From: Megachile rotundata
Taxonomy: Eukaryota > Arthropoda > Insecta > Hymenoptera > Megachilidae
Assembly (NCBI RefSeq): GCF_050947335.1
Contig: NW_027473368.1
Coordinates: forward strand, 895,095 to 959,094
Reading direction: 5' to 3'
Length of the DNA stretch: 64,000 nt
This document shows, piece after piece, positions 1 through 17,500 of the stretch (positions are counted from its first letter, which is position 1; each line of letters starts with the position of its first letter). A program made the position numbers and the translations under genes. The notes beneath the pieces are model-generated. The model was given only the letters and a program-made list of their open reading frames with translations. It was not told where the DNA came from and made no database searches.

Positions 1-2289
1 ATCACAATCATACAGTCACAATCATACAATCACAATCACACATTCACAATCATACAATCACAGTCATACATTCACAAACATACAATCACAATCATACAAT
101 CACAATCATACAATCACAATAATATAATCACAATCATGCAATCTCAATCATACAATCACAATCATACAATCACAATCACACAATCCCAATCATACTATCG
201 CAATCATACAATCACAATCATACAAACACAATCATAGAATCACAATCATACAATCACAATCATACTATCGCAATGATACAATCACAATCATACAACCACA
301 ATCATACGAAGACAATCCTACAATTACTACTATACAATCACAATCACACAAAAACAATCATACAATCACAATCATACAATCACAATCATACAATCACAAT
401 CATACATTCACAATCATACAATCACAATCATACAATCACAATCGTATGATCACAATCATACAATCACAATCATACAATCACAGTCATACAATCACAATCA
501 TACAATCACAATCATATAATCACAATCATATGATCACAATCAAACAATCACAATGATACAATCACAATCATACAATCACAATCATACAATCACAATCATA
601 CAATCACAATCATGCAATCACAATCATACAATCACAATCATACAATCACAATCATACCATCCCAATCATACAATCACAATCACACAATCGCAATCATACA
701 ATCACAATCATACAAAAACAATGATACAATCACAATCTTACAATCACAATCATACAATCACAATCATACAATCACAATCATACGATCACAATCATACGAA
801 GCCAATCATACAATTACTACTATACAATCACAATCATACAAAAACAATCATACAATCACAGTCATACAATCACAATCATACAATCACAATCATACATTCA
901 CAATCATACAATCACAATCATACAATCACAATCATACAATCACAATCATACAATCACAATCACACAATCGCAATCATACAATCACAATCATATAAAAACA
1001 ATGATACAATCACAATCATGCAATCGCAATCATACAATCACAATCATACGATCACAATCATACGAAGACAATCATACAATTAGTACTATACAATCACAAT
1101 CATACAAAAGCAATCATACAATCACAATAATACAATCACAATCATACAATCTCAATCATACAATCACAATCATACAATCACAATCAAACAATCACAATCA
1201 TACAATCACAATCATACAATCACAATCATACAATCACAATCATACTATCGCAATCATACAATCACAATCGTACAATCACAATCATACAATCACAATCATT
1301 GAATCACAATCATGCAATCACAATCATACAAAAACAATCATACAATCACAATCATACCACCACAATCATACAATCACAATCATACATTCACAATCATACA
1401 ATCACAATCATACAATCACAATCATACAATCACAATCATACAATCACAATAATACAATCACAATCATACAATCTCAATCATACAATCGCAATCATACAAT
1501 CACAATCATACAATCACAATCATACAATCACAATCATACAAACACAATCATACAATCACAATCATACTATCGCAATCATACAATCACAATCGTACAATCA
1601 CAATCATACAATCACAATCATACAATCACAATCATACAATCACAATCATGCAATCACAATCATACAAAAACAATGATACAATCACAATCATGCAATCGCA
1701 ATCATACAATCACAATCATACAATCACAATCATACAATCACAATCATACAAACACAATCATACAATCACAATCATACTATCGCAATCATACAATCACAAT
1801 CGTACAATCACAATCATACAATCACAATCATTCAATCACAATCATGCAATCACAATCATACAATCACAATCATACAATCACAATCATACAATCACAATCA
1901 TGCAATCACAATCATACAATCACAATCATACAATCACAATCATACCATCCCAATCATACAATCACAATCACACAATCGCAATCATACAATCACAATCATA
2001 CAAAAACAATGATACAATCACAATCATACAATCACAATCATACAATCACAATCATACAATCACAATCATACAATCACAATCATACGATCACAATCATACG
2101 AAGACAATCATACAATTACTACTATACAATCACAATCATACAAAAACAATCATACAATCACAGTCATACAATCACAATCATACAAACACAATCATACATT
2201 CACAATCATACAATCACAATCATACAATCACAATCACACAATCGCAATCATACAATCACAATCATACAAAAACAATGATACAATCACAA

Positions 2290-2930
2290 TCATGCAATCA
2301 CAATCATACAATCACAATCATACGATCACAATCATACGAAGACAATCATACAATTACTACTATACAATCACAATCATACAAAAACAATCATACAAACACA
2401 ATCATACGATGACAATCATACAATTACTACTATACAATCACAATCATACAAAAACAATCATACAATCACAATCACACATTCACAATCATACAATCACAGT
2501 CATACATTCACAAACATACAATCACAATCATACGATCACAATCATACAATCACAACAATACAATCACAATCATGCAATCTCAATCATACAATCACAATCA
2601 TACAATCACAATCACACAATCGCAATCATATAATCACAATCATACAAGAACAATGATACAATCACAATCATACAATCACAATCATACAATCACAATCGTA
2701 CAATCACAGTCATACAATCACAATCATACAATCACAATCATACTATCGCAATCATACAATCACAATCGTACAATCACAATCATACAATCACAATCGTTCA
2801 ATCACAATCATGCAATCACAATCATACAATCACAATCATACAATCACAATCATACAAAAACAATCATACAATCACAATCATACAATCACAGTCATACAAT
2901 CATAATCATATAGTCACACTCATAAAATTG
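2290..2930. repeat. Block shared with 35.7-36.36 kb and 39.5-40.2 kb
   Basis: The order of variants from catgcaatctc at 2,573 to the distinctive unit cacactcataaaattgc at 2,915 recurs 33,432 bp (2,388 units) away, ending with the same unit at 36,347, and again at 40,183 in the second copy of the 3.81 kb duplication. Over 2,572-2,913 one forward-frame translation is the same at the partner site. The copies differ at least at tagtcac (2,911) against taatcac, and at caatcacac against caataacac just after it. Confidence 0.75.
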
Positions 2931-2959
2931 CAATCACACAATCGCAATCATACAATCAC

Positions 2960-3200
2960 AATCATACCATCACAATCATACAGGCACAATCATAAAATCA
3001 CAATCATAGAATCACAATCATACAAAAACTATCATGCAATCACAATCATGTAATCACAATCGTACAATCGCAATCGAACAATCAGAACCATATGATCACA
3101 ATCATACAATCACAATCATACAATCTCAATCATACACGCGCCATCTTGCAATCACAATCATACAATCACAATCATACAATCACAATCATACAATCACAAT
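2960..3200. repeat. CGCGCC-bearing block, copy 1 of 3
   Basis: It contains caggcac at 2,981, cataaaatc, catagaatc, aatcgaacaatcag, catatgatc and acgcgccatctt (CGCGCC at 3,137-3,142), the most diverged units of the left domain. Its partners are exactly 21,840 bp (1,560 units) and 23,772 bp to the right. It differs from both partners at four places: aactatc, cagaacc, ctcaatc and cttgcaatc, against aacaatc, cagaaac, ctcagtc and cttacaatc. Confidence 0.8.
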
Positions 3201-6200
3201 CATACAATCACAATCATACAGTCACAATCATACAATCACAATCACACATTCACAATCATACAATCACAGTCATACATTCACAAACATACAATCACAATCA
3301 TACAATCACAATCATACAATCACAATGATATAATCACAATCATGCAATCTCAATCATACAATCACAATCATACAATCACAATCACACAATCCCAATCATA
3401 CTATCGCAATCATACAATCACAATCATACAACCACAATCATAGAATCACAATCATACAATCACAATCATACTATCGCAATGATACAATCACAATCATACA
3501 ACCACAATCATACGAAGACAATCATACAATTACTACTATACAATCACAATCATACAATCACAATCATACAATCACAATCATACAATCACAATCATACAGT
3601 CACAATCATACAATCACAGTCATACATTCACAAACATACAATCACAATCATACAATCACAATCATACAATCACAATAATACAATCACAATCATGCAATCT
3701 CAATCATACAATCACAATCATACAATCACAATCACACAATCCCAATCATACTATCGCAATCATACAATCACGATCATACAATCACAATCATACAATCACA
3801 ATCATACTATCGCAATGATACAATCACAATCATACAACCACAATCATACGAAGACAATCATACAATTACTACTATACAATCACAATCATACAAAAACAAT
3901 CATACGATCACAATCATACGAAGACAATCATACAATTACTACTATACAATCACAATCACACAAAAACAATCATACAATCACAATCATACAATCACAATCA
4001 TACAAATACAATCATACATTCACAATCATACAATCACAATCATACAATCACAATCATATGATCACAATCATACGAAGACAATCATACAATTACTACTATA
4101 CAATCACAATCATACAAAAGCAATCATACAATCACAATCATACGATGACAATCATACAATTACTACTATACAATCACAGTCATACAAAAACAATCATACA
4201 ATCACAATCATACAATCACAATCATACAATCACAATCATACAAACACAATCATACAATCACAATCATACTATCGCAATCATGCAATCACAATCGTACAAT
4301 CACAATCAGACAATCACAATCATTCAATCACAATCATGCAATCACAATCATACAATCACAATAATACAATCACAATCATACAATCACGATCATACAATCA
4401 CAATCATACAATCACAATCATACTATCGCAATGATACAATCACAATCATACAACCACAATCATACGAAGACAATCATACAATTACTACTATACAATCACA
4501 ATCATACAAAAACAATCATACAATCACAATCATACAATCACAATAATACAATCACAATCATACAATCTCAATCATACAATCGCAATCATACAATCACAAT
4601 CATACAATCACAATCATACTATCACAATCATACAATCACAATCATACAAACACAATCATACAATCACAATCATACTATCGCTATCATACAATCACAATCA
4701 TACAATCACAATCATACAAAAGCAATCATACAATCACAATCATACGATGACAATCATACAATTACTACTATACAATCACAATCATACAAAAACAATCATA
4801 CAATCACAATCATACAATCACAATCATACAATCACAATCATACATTCACAATCATACAATCACAATCATACAATCACAATAATACAATCACAATCATACA
4901 ATCTCAATCATACAATCGCAATCATACAATCACAATCATACAATCACAATCATACAATCACAATCATACAAACACAATCATACAATCACAATCATACTAT
5001 CGCAATCATACAATCACAATCGTACAATCACAATCATACAATCACAATCATTCAATCACAATCATGCAATCACAATCATTCAATCACAATCATGCAATCA
5101 CAATCATACAATCACAATCATACAATCACAATCATACAATCACAATCATACAATCACAATCATACGATCACAATCATACGAAGACAATCATACAATTACT
5201 ACTATACAACCACAATCATACAAAAACAATCATACAATCACAGTTATACAATCACAATCATACAATCACAATCATACATTCACAATCATACAATCACAAT
5301 CATACAATCACAATCACACAATCGCAATCATACAATCACAATCATACAAAAACAATGATACAATCACAATCATGCAATCACAATCATACAATCACAATCA
5401 TACAATCACAATCATACGATCACAATCATACGAAGACAATAATACAATTACTACTATACAATCACAATCATACAAAAACAATCATACAAACACAATCATA
5501 CGATGACAATCATACAATTACTACTATACAATCACAATCATACAAAAACAATCATACAATCACAATCACACATTCACAATCATGCAATCACAGTCATACA
5601 TTCACAAACATACAATCACAATCATACAATCACAATCATACAATCACAACAATACAATCACAATCATGCAATCTCAATCATACAATCACAATCATACAAT
5701 CACAATCACACAATCGCAATCATACAATCACAATCATACAAGAACAATGATACAATCACAATCATACAATCACAATCATACAATCACAATCGTACAATCA
5801 CAATCATACAATCACAATCATACAAAAACAATGATACAATCGCAATCATACAATTCAAATCATACAATCACAATCATACAATCACAATCATACGATCACA
5901 ATCATACGAAGACAATCATACAATTACTGCTGTACAATCACAATCATACAAAAACAATCATACAATCACAATCATACAATCCCAATCATACAATCACAAT
6001 CATACATTCACAATCATACAATCACAATCATACAATCACAATCATACAATCACAATAATACAATCACAATCATACAATCTCAATCATACAATCGCAATCA
6101 TACAATCACAATCATACAATCACAATCATACAATCACAATCATACAAACACAATCATACAATCACAATCATACTATCGCAATCATACAATCACAATCGTA

Positions 6201-6240
6201 CAATCACAATCATACAATCTCAATCATTCAATCACAATCA

Positions 6241-6675
6241 TGCAATCACAATCATACAATCACAATCATACAATCACAATCGTACAATCACAATCATGCA
6301 ATCACAATCATACAATCACAATCATACAATCACAATCATACCATCCCAATCATACAATCACAATCACACAATCGCAATCATACAATCACAATCATACAAA
6401 AACAATGATACAATCACAATCATACAATCACAATCATACAATCACAATCATACAATCACAATCATACGATCACAATCATACGAAGACAATCATACAATTA
6501 CTACTATACAATCACAATCATACAAAAACAATCATACAATCACAGTCATACAATCACAATCATACAATCACAATCATACATTCACAATCATACAATCACA
6601 ATCATACAATCACAATCATACAATCACAATAATACAATCACAATCATACAATCTCAATCATGCAATCACAATCAT
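6241..6675. repeat. 434-bp (31-unit) segment present in copy A only
   Basis: Both ends look the same: catgcaatc followed by ordinary units at 6,241 and again at 6,661. Copy B passes from the first to the equivalent of the second, with one further unit missing. That is the expected result of unequal exchange or slippage between two similar points 434 bp apart. The segment itself is a normal L cassette (cataccatcccaatc, catacgaagac, attactactatac, cagtcatac, catacattc). Confidence 0.7.
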
Positions 6676-9600
6676 ACAATCACAATCATACAATCACAAT
6701 CACACAATCGCAATCATACAATCACAGTCATACAAAAACAATGATACAATCACAATCATGCAATCACAATCATACAATCACAATCATATGATCACAATCA
6801 AACAATCACAATGATACAATCACAATCATACAATCACAATCGTACAATCACAATCATACAAAAGCAATCATACAATCACAATCATACGATGACAATCATA
6901 CAATTACTACTATACAATCACAATCATACAAAAACAATCATACAATCACAATCATACAATCACAATCATACAATCACAATCATACAATCACAATCATACA
7001 ATCACAATCATATGATCACAATCAAACAATCACAATGATACAATCACAATCATACAATCACAATCATACAATCACAATCATACAATCACAATCATGCAAT
7101 CACAATCATACAATCACAATCATACAATCACAATCATACCATCCCAATCATACAATCACAATCACACAATCGCAATCATACAATCACAATCATACAAAAA
7201 CAATGATACAATCACAATCTTACAATCACAATCATACAATCACAATCATACAATCACAATCATACAATCACAATCATACGATCACAATCATACGAAGACA
7301 ATCATACAATTACTACTATACAATCACAATCATACAAAAACAATCATACAATCACAGTCATACAATCACAATCATACAATCACAATCATACAATCACAAT
7401 CATATGATCACAATCAAACAATCGCAATGATACAATCACAATCATACAATCACAATCATACAATCGCAATCATACAATCACAATCGTACAATCACAATCA
7501 TAAAATCACAATCATTCAATCACAATCATGCAATCACAATCATACAATCACAATCATACAATCACAATCATACAATCACAATCATGCAATCACAATCATA
7601 CAATCACAATCATACAATCACAATCATACCATCCCAATCATACAATCACAATCACACAATCGCAATCATACAATCACAATCATACAAAAACAATGATACA
7701 ATCACAATCATACAATCACAATCATACAATCACAATCATACATACACAACCATACGATCACAATCATACGAAGATAATCACACAATTACTACTATACAAT
7801 CACAATCATACAAAAACAATCATACAATCACAGTCATACAATCACAATAATACAATCACAATCATACAATCTCAATCATGCAATCACAATCATACAATCA
7901 CAATCATACAATCACAATCACACAATCGCAATCATACAATCACAGTCATACAAAAACAATGATACAATCACAATCATGCAATCACAATCATACAATCACA
8001 ATCATATGATCACAATCAAACAATCACAATGATACAATCACAATCATACAATCACAATCATACAATCACAATCATACAATCACAATCATACAATCACAAT
8101 CATACGATCACAATCATACGAAGACAATCATACAATTACTACTATACAATCACAATCATTCAAAAGCAATCATACAATCACAATCATACGATGACAATCA
8201 TACAATTACTACTATACAATCACAATCATACAAAAACAATCATACAATCACAATCATACAACCACAATCATACAATCACAATCATACATTCACAATCATA
8301 CAATCACAATCATACGATCACAATCATACGAAGACAATCATACAATTACTACTATACAATCACAATCATACAAAAACAATCATACAAACACAATCATACG
8401 ATGACAATCAAACAATTACTACTATACAATCACAATCATACAAAAACAATCATACAATCACAATCACACATTCACAATCATACAATCACAGTCATACATT
8501 CACAAACATACAATCACAATCATACAATCACAATCATACAATCACAACAATACAATCACAATCATGCAATCTCAATCATACAATCGCAATCATACAATCA
8601 CAATCATACCATCACAATCATACAATCACAATCATACAAACACAATCATACAATCACAATCATACTATCGCAATCATACAATCACAATCGTACAATCACA
8701 ATCATACAATCACAATCATTCAATCACAATCATGCAATCACAATCATACAATCACCATCATACAATCACAATCATACAATCACAATCATGCAATCACAAT
8801 CATACAATCACAATCATACAATCACAATCATGCCATCCCAATCATACAATCACAATCACACAATCGCAATCATACAATCACAATCATACAAAAACAATGA
8901 TACAATCACAATCATACAATCACAATCATACTATCGCAATCATACAATCACAATCGTACAATCACAATCATACAATCACAATCATTCAATCAGAATCATG
9001 CAATCACAATCATACAATCACAATCATACAATCACAATCATACAATCACAATCATGCAATCACAATCATACAATCACAATCATACAATCACAATCATACC
9101 ATCCCAATCATACAATCACAATCGCACAATCGCAATCATACAATCACAATCATACAAAAACAATGATACAATCACAATCATACAATCACAATCATACAAT
9201 CACAATCATACAATCACAATCATACGATCACAATCATACGAAGACAATCATACAATTACTACTATAAAATCACAATCATACAAAAACAATCATATAATCA
9301 CAGTCATACAATCTCAATCATACAATCACAATCATACATTCACAATCATACAATCACAATCATACAATCACAATCACACAATCGCAATCATACAATCACA
9401 ATCATTCAAAAACAATGATACAATCACAATCATGCAATCACAATCATACAATCACAATCATACGATCACAATCATACGAAGACAATCATACAATTACTAC
9501 TATACAATCGCAATCATACAAAAACAATCATACAAACACAATCATACGATGACAATCATACAATTACTACTATACAATCACAATCATACAAAAACAATCA

Positions 9601-11570
9601 TACAATCACAATCACACATTCACAATCATACAATCACAGTCATACATTCACAAACATACAATCACAATCATACAATCACAATCATACAATCACAATAATA
9701 CAATCACAATCATGCAATCTCAATCATACAATCACAATCATACAATCACAATCACACAATCCCAATCATACTATCGCAATCATACAATGACAATCATACA
9801 ACCACAAGCATAGAATCACAATCATACAATCACAATCATACTATCGCAATGATACAATCACAATCATACAACCACAATCATACAATCACAATCATACAAT
9901 CACAATCATGCAATCACAATCATACAATCACAATCATACAATCACAATCATACCATCCCAATCATACAATCACAATCGCACAATCGCAATCATACAATCA
10001 CAATCGTACAATCACAATCATACAATCACAATCATACCATCCCAATCATACAATCACAATCACACAGTCGCAATCATACAATCACAATCATACAAAAACA
10101 ATGATACAATCACAATCATACAATCACAATCATACAATCACAATCATACAATCACAATCATACGATCACAATCATACGAAGACATTCATACAATTACTAC
10201 TATACAATCACAATCATACAAAAACAATCATACAATCACAGTCTTACAATCACAATCATACAATCACAATCATACAATCACAATCATACAATCACAATCA
10301 TACAATCACAATCATACAATCACAATCATACTATCGCAATCATACAATCACAATCGTACAATCACAATCATACAAAAACAATGATACAATTGCAATCATA
10401 CAATTCAAATCATACAATCACAATCATACAATCACAATCATACAATCACAATCATACGATCACAATCATACGAAGACAATCATACAATTACTACTATACA
10501 ATCACAATCATACAAAAACAATCATACAATCACAATCATACAATCCCAATCATACAATCACAATCATACATTCACAATCATACAATCACAATCATACAAT
10601 CACAATCATACAATCACAATAATACAATCACAATCATACAATCTCAATCATACAATCGCAATCATACAATCACAATCATACAATCACAATCATACAATCA
10701 CAATCATACAATCACAATAATACAATCACAATCATACAATCTCAATCATACAATCACAATCATACAATCACAATCATACAATCACAATCACACAATCGCA
10801 ATCATACAATCGCAATCATACAATCACAATCATACAATCACAATCATACAATCACAATCATACCATCCCAATCATACAATCACAATCACACAATCGCAAT
10901 CATACAATCACAATCATACAAAAACAATGATACAATCACAATCATACAATCACAATCATACAATCACAATCATACAATCACAATCATACAATCACAATCA
11001 TACAATCACAATCATACGATCACAATCATACGAAGACAATCATACAATTACTACTATACAATCACAATCATACAAAAACAATCATACAATCACAGTCATA
11101 CAATCACAATCATACAATCACAATCATACATTCACAATCATACAATCACAATCATACAATCACAACAATACAATCACAATCATGCAATCTCAATCATACA
11201 ATCACAATCATACAATCACAATCATACAATCACAACAATACAATCACAATCATGCAATCTCAATCATACAATCACAATCATACAATCACAATCACACAAT
11301 CGCAATCATACAATCACAATCATACAAGGACAATGATACAATCACAATCATACAATCACAATCATACAATCACAATCGTACAATCACAATAATACAATCA
11401 CAATCATGCAATCTCAATCATACAATCACAATCATACAATCACAATCACACAATCCCAATCATACTACCGCAATCATACAATCACAATCATACAACCACA
11501 ATCATAGAATCACAATCATACAATCACAATCATACTATCGCAATGATACAATCACAATCATACAACCACA

Positions 11571-12998
11571 ATCATACGAAGACAATCATACAATTACTAC
11601 TATACAATCACAATCATACAAAAACAATCATACAATCACAATCATACGATGACAATCCTACAATTACTACTATACAATCACAATCACACAAAAACAATCA
11701 TACAATCACAATCATACAATCACAATCATACAATCACAATCATACATTCCCAATCATACAATCACAATCATACAATCACAATCATACAATCACAATCATA
11801 TGATCACAATCATACAATCACAATCATACAATCACAATCATACAATCACAATCATATGATCACAATCAAACAATCACAATGATACAATCACAATCATACA
11901 ATCACAATCATACAATCACAATCATACAATCACAATCATGCAATCACAATCATACAATCACAATCATACAATCACAATCATACCATCTCAATCATACAAT
12001 CACAATCACACAATCGCAATCATACAATCACAATCACACAATCGCAATCATACAATCTCAATCATACAAAAACAATGATACAATCACAATCTTACAATCA
12101 CAATCATACAATCACAATCATACAATCACAATCATACGATCACAATCATACGAAGACAATCATACAATTACTACTATACAATCACAATCATACAAAAACA
12201 ATCATACAATCACAGTCATACAATCACAATCATACAATCACAATCATACATTCACAATCATACAATCACAATCATACAATCACAATCATACGATCACAAT
12301 CATACGAAGACAATCATACAATTACTACTATACAATCACAATCATACAAAAACAATCATACAAACACAATCATACGATGACAATCATACAATTACTACTA
12401 TACAATCACAATCATACAAAAACAGTCATACAATCACAATCACACATTCACAATCATACAATCACAGTCATACATTCACAAACATACAATCACAATCATA
12501 CAATCACAATCATACAATCACAATAATACAATCACAATCATGCAATCTCAATCATACAATCACAATCATACAATCACAATCACACAATCCCAATCATACT
12601 ATCGCAATCATACAATCACGATCATACAATCACAATCATACAATCACAATCATACTATCGCAATGATACAATCACAATCATACAACCACAATCATACGAA
12701 GACAATCATACAATTACTACTATACAATCACAATCATACAAAAACAATCATACAATCACAATCATACGATGACAATCCTACAATTACTACTATACAATCA
12801 CAATCACACAAAAACAATCATACAATCACAATCATACAATCACAATCATACAAATACAATCATACATTCACAATCATACAATCACAATCATACAATCACA
12901 ATCATATGATCACAATCAAACAATCACAATGATACAATCACAATCATACAATCACAATCATACAATCACAATCATACAATCACAAACATACGATCACA
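11571..12998. repeat. 1,428-bp higher-order block, copy A1
   Basis: This block of 102 units begins at the acgaagac unit and includes tacgatgacaatcctac, catacattccc, two successive cacacaatcgc variants, cataccatctc, the cattcacaaacatac cassette, catacaaatac and caatcacaaacatac. The same order repeats 1,428 bp downstream, and both blocks are repeated again in copy B of the 9.55 kb duplication. Confidence 0.8.
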
Positions 12999-14410
12999 AT
13001 CATACGAAGACAATCATACAATTACTACTATACAATCACAATCATACAAAAACAATCATACAATCACAATCATACGATGACAATCCTACAATTACTACTA
13101 TACAATCACAATCACACAAAAACAATCATACAATCACAATCATACAATCACAATCATACAATCACAATCATACATTCCCAATCATACAATCACAATCATA
13201 CAATCACAATCATACAATCACAATCATATGATCACAATCATACAATCACAATCATACAATCACAATCATACAATCACAATCATATGATCACAATCAAACA
13301 ATCACAATGATACAATCACAATCATACAATCACAATCATACAATCACAATCATACAATCACAATCATACAATCACAATCATGCAATCACAATCATACAAT
13401 CACAATCATACAATCACAATCATACCATCTCAATCATACAATCACAATCACACAATCGCAATCATACAATCACAATCACACAATCGCAATCATACAATCT
13501 CAATCATACAAAAACAATGATACAATCACAATCTTACAATCACAATCATACAATCACAATCATACAATCACAATCATACGATCACAATCATACGAAGACA
13601 ATCATACAATTACTACTATACAATCACAATCATACAAAAACAATCATACAATCACAGTCATACAATCACAATCATACAATCACAATCATACATTCACAAT
13701 CATACAATCACAATCATACAATCACAATCATACGATCACAATCATACGAAGACAATCATACAATTACTACTATACAATCACAATCATACAAAAACAATCA
13801 TACAAACACAATCATACGATGACAATCATACAATTACTACTATACAATCACAATCATACAAAAACAGTCATACAATCACAATCACACATTCACAATCATA
13901 CAATCACAGTCATACATTCACAAACATACAATCACAATCATACAATCACAATCATACAATCACAATAATACAATCACAATCATGCAATCTCAATCATACA
14001 ATCACAATCATACAATCACAATCACACAATCCCAATCATACTATCGCAATCATACAATCACGATCATACAATCACAATCATACAATCACAATCATACTAT
14101 CGCAATGATACAATCACAATCATACAACCACAATCATACGAAGACAATCATACAATTACTACTATACAATCACAATCATACAAAAACAATCATACAATCA
14201 CAATCATACGATGACAATCCTACAATTACTACTATACAATCACAATCACACAAAAACAATCATACAATCACAATCATACAATCACAATCATACAAATACA
14301 ATCATACATTCACAATCATACAATCACAATCATACAATCACAATCATATGATCACAATCAAACAATCACAATGATACAATCACAATCATACAATCACAAT
14401 CATACAATCA
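12999..14410. repeat. 1,428-bp higher-order block, copy A2 with one extra unit
   Basis: The variant order is as in A1, shifted by 1,428 bp up to about 13,370 and by 1,442 bp afterwards. The run before the catgcaatc unit at 13,381 has one more 14-mer than A1, B1 and B2, so the gain postdates the larger duplication, or was lost elsewhere. After about 14,400 the sequence skips roughly 196 bp (14 units) and continues as a shortened third block to about 14,510. Confidence 0.75.
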
Positions 14411-14568
14411 CAATCATACATTCCCAATCATACAATCACAATCATACAATCACAATCATACAATCACAATCATATGATCACAATCATACAATCACAATCA
14501 TACAATCACAATCATACTATCGCAATGATACAATCACAATAATACAATCACAATCATACAATCACAAT

Positions 14569-17500
14569 CGTACAATCACAATCATACAATCACAATCATT
14601 CAATCACAATCATGCAATCACAATCATTCAATCACAATCATGCAATCACAATCATACAATCACAATCATACAATCACAATCATACAATCACAATCATACA
14701 ATCACAATCATACGATCACAATCATACGAAGACAATCATACAATTACTACTATACAACCACAATCATACAAAAACAATCATACAATCACAGTTATACAAT
14801 CACAATCATACAATCACAATCATACATTCACAATCATACAATCACAATCATACAATCACAATCACACAATCGCAATCATACAATCACAATCATACAAAAA
14901 CAATGATACAATCACAATCATGCAATCACAATCATACAATCACAATCATACAATCACAATCATACGATCACAATCATACGAAGACAATAATACAATTACT
15001 ACTATACAATCACAATCATACAAAAACAATCATACAAACACAATCATACGATGACAATCATACAATTACTACTATACAATCACAATCATACAAAAACAAT
15101 CATACAATCACAATCACACATTCACAATCATGCAATCACAGTCATACATTCACAAACATACAATCACAATCATACAATCACAATCATACAATCACAACAA
15201 TACAATCACAATCATGCAATCTCAATCATACAATCACAATCATACAATCACAATCACACAATCGCAATCATACAATCACAATCATACAAGAACAATGATA
15301 CAATCACAATCATACAATCACAATCATACAATCACAATCGTACAATCACAATCATACAATCACAATCATACAAAAACAATGATACAATCGCAATCATACA
15401 ATTCAAATCATACAATCACAATCATACAATCACAATCATACGATCACAATCATACGAAGACAATCATACAATTACTGCTGTACAATCACAATCATACAAA
15501 AACAATCATACAATCACAATCATACAATCCCAATCATACAATCACAATCATACATTCACAATCATACAATCACAATCATACAATCACAATCATACAATCA
15601 CAATAATACAATCACAATCATACAATCTCAATCATACAATCGCAATCATACAATCACAATCATACAATCACAATCATACAATCACAATCATACAAACACA
15701 ATCATACAATCACAATCATACTATCGCAATCATACAATCACAATCGTACAATCACAATCATACAATCTCAATCATTCAATCACAATCATGCAATCACAAT
15801 CATACAATCACAATCACACAATCGCAATCATACAATCACAGTCATACAAAAACAATGATACAATCACAATCATGCAATCACAATCATACAATCACAATCA
15901 TATGATCACAATCAAACAATCACAATGATACAATCACAATCATACAATCACAATCGTACAATCACAATCATACAAAAGCAATCATACAATCACAATCATA
16001 CGATGACAATCATACAATTACTACTATACAATCACAATCATACAAAAACAATCATACAATCACAATCATACAATCACAATCATACAATCACAATCATACA
16101 ATCACAATCATACAATCACAATCATATGATCACAATCAAACAATCACAATGATACAATCACAATCATACAATCACAATCATACAATCACAATCATACAAT
16201 CACAATCATGCAATCACAATCATACAATCACAATCATACAATCACAATCATACCATCCCAATCATACAATCACAATCACACAATCGCAATCATACAATCA
16301 CAATCATACAAAAACAATGATACAATCACAATCTTACAATCACAATCATACAATCACAATCATACAATCACAATCATACAATCACAATCATACGATCACA
16401 ATCATACGAAGACAATCATACAATTACTACTATACAATCACAATCATACAAAAACAATCATACAATCACAGTCATACAATCACAATCATACAATCACAAT
16501 CATACAATCACAATCATATGATCACAATCAAACAATCGCAATGATACAATCACAATCATACAATCACAATCATACAATCGCAATCATACAATCACAATCG
16601 TACAATCACAATCATAAAATCACAATCATTCAATCACAATCATGCAATCACAATCATACAATCACAATCATACAATCACAATCATACAATCACAATCATG
16701 CAATCACAATCATACAATCACAATCATACAATCACAATCATACCATCCCAATCATACAATCACAATCACACAATCGCAATCATACAATCACAATCATACA
16801 AAAACAATGATACAATCACAATCATACAATCACAATCATACAATCACAATCATACATACACAACCATACGATCACAATCATACGAAGATAATCACACAAT
16901 TACTACTATACAATCACAATCATACAAAAACAATCATACAATCACAGTCATACAATCACAATAATACAATCACAATCATACAATCTCAATCATGCAATCA
17001 CAATCATACAATCACAATCATACAATCACAATCACACAATCGCAATCATACAATCACAGTCATACAAAAACAATGATACAATCACAATCATGCAATCACA
17101 ATCATACAATCACAATCATATGATCACAATCAAACAATCACAATGATACAATCACAATCATACAATCACAATCATACAATCACAATCATACAATCACAAT
17201 CATACAATCACAATCATACGATCACAATCATACGAAGACAATCATACAATTACTACTATACAATCACAATCATTCAAAAGCAATCATACAATCACAATCA
17301 TACGATGACAATCATACAATTACTACTATACAATCACAATCATACAAAAACAATCATACAATCACAATCATACAACCACAATCATACAATCACAATCATA
17401 CATTCACAATCATACAATCACAATCATACGATCACAATCATACGAAGACAATCATACAATTACTACTATACAATCACAATCATACAAAAACAATCATACA

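Larger units (their letters stand above)
1..5020. repeat. Left-edge segment: mixed L cassettes, no gene
   Basis: The segment consists of ordinary 14-bp units with L-family variants. The cassette with cattcacaaacatac occurs near 70, 2,510, 3,270 and 3,625; the cassette with cataccatcccaatc occurs near 655 and 1,943. It is not a simple copy of the 9.55 kb period to its right, but it shares long blocks with distant places: 2,290-2,930 with 35.7-36.36 kb, and 2,960-3,200 with 24.8 and 26.7 kb. NdeI-type catatg variants occur at about 528 and 4,048. All open frames here are repeat translation. Confidence 0.8.
5021..14568. repeat. 9.55 kb higher-order duplication, copy A
   Basis: The variant order from the caatcgtac unit at 5,021 recurs from 14,569, a shift of 9,548 bp (682 units). 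The shift is 9,548 up to about 6,240 and 9,114 from about 6,690 to 13,320, because copy A carries 434 bp (31 units) that copy B lacks. After 13,380 it is 9,100, because copy A has one extra 14-bp unit. Between 6.8 and 13.3 kb I found only one substitution, C at 9,561 against A at 18,675. This is a very young tandem duplication, or an assembly effect. The last ~150 bp before copy B are rearranged relative to the end of copy B. Confidence 0.85.

Noticed and set aside
3137..3142. CGCGCC sites as borders of an inserted mobile element
   Set aside because: The surrounding units remain in 14-bp register on both sides, with no target duplication, terminal repeat or coding content. The three copies are explained by duplication of a mutated unit.
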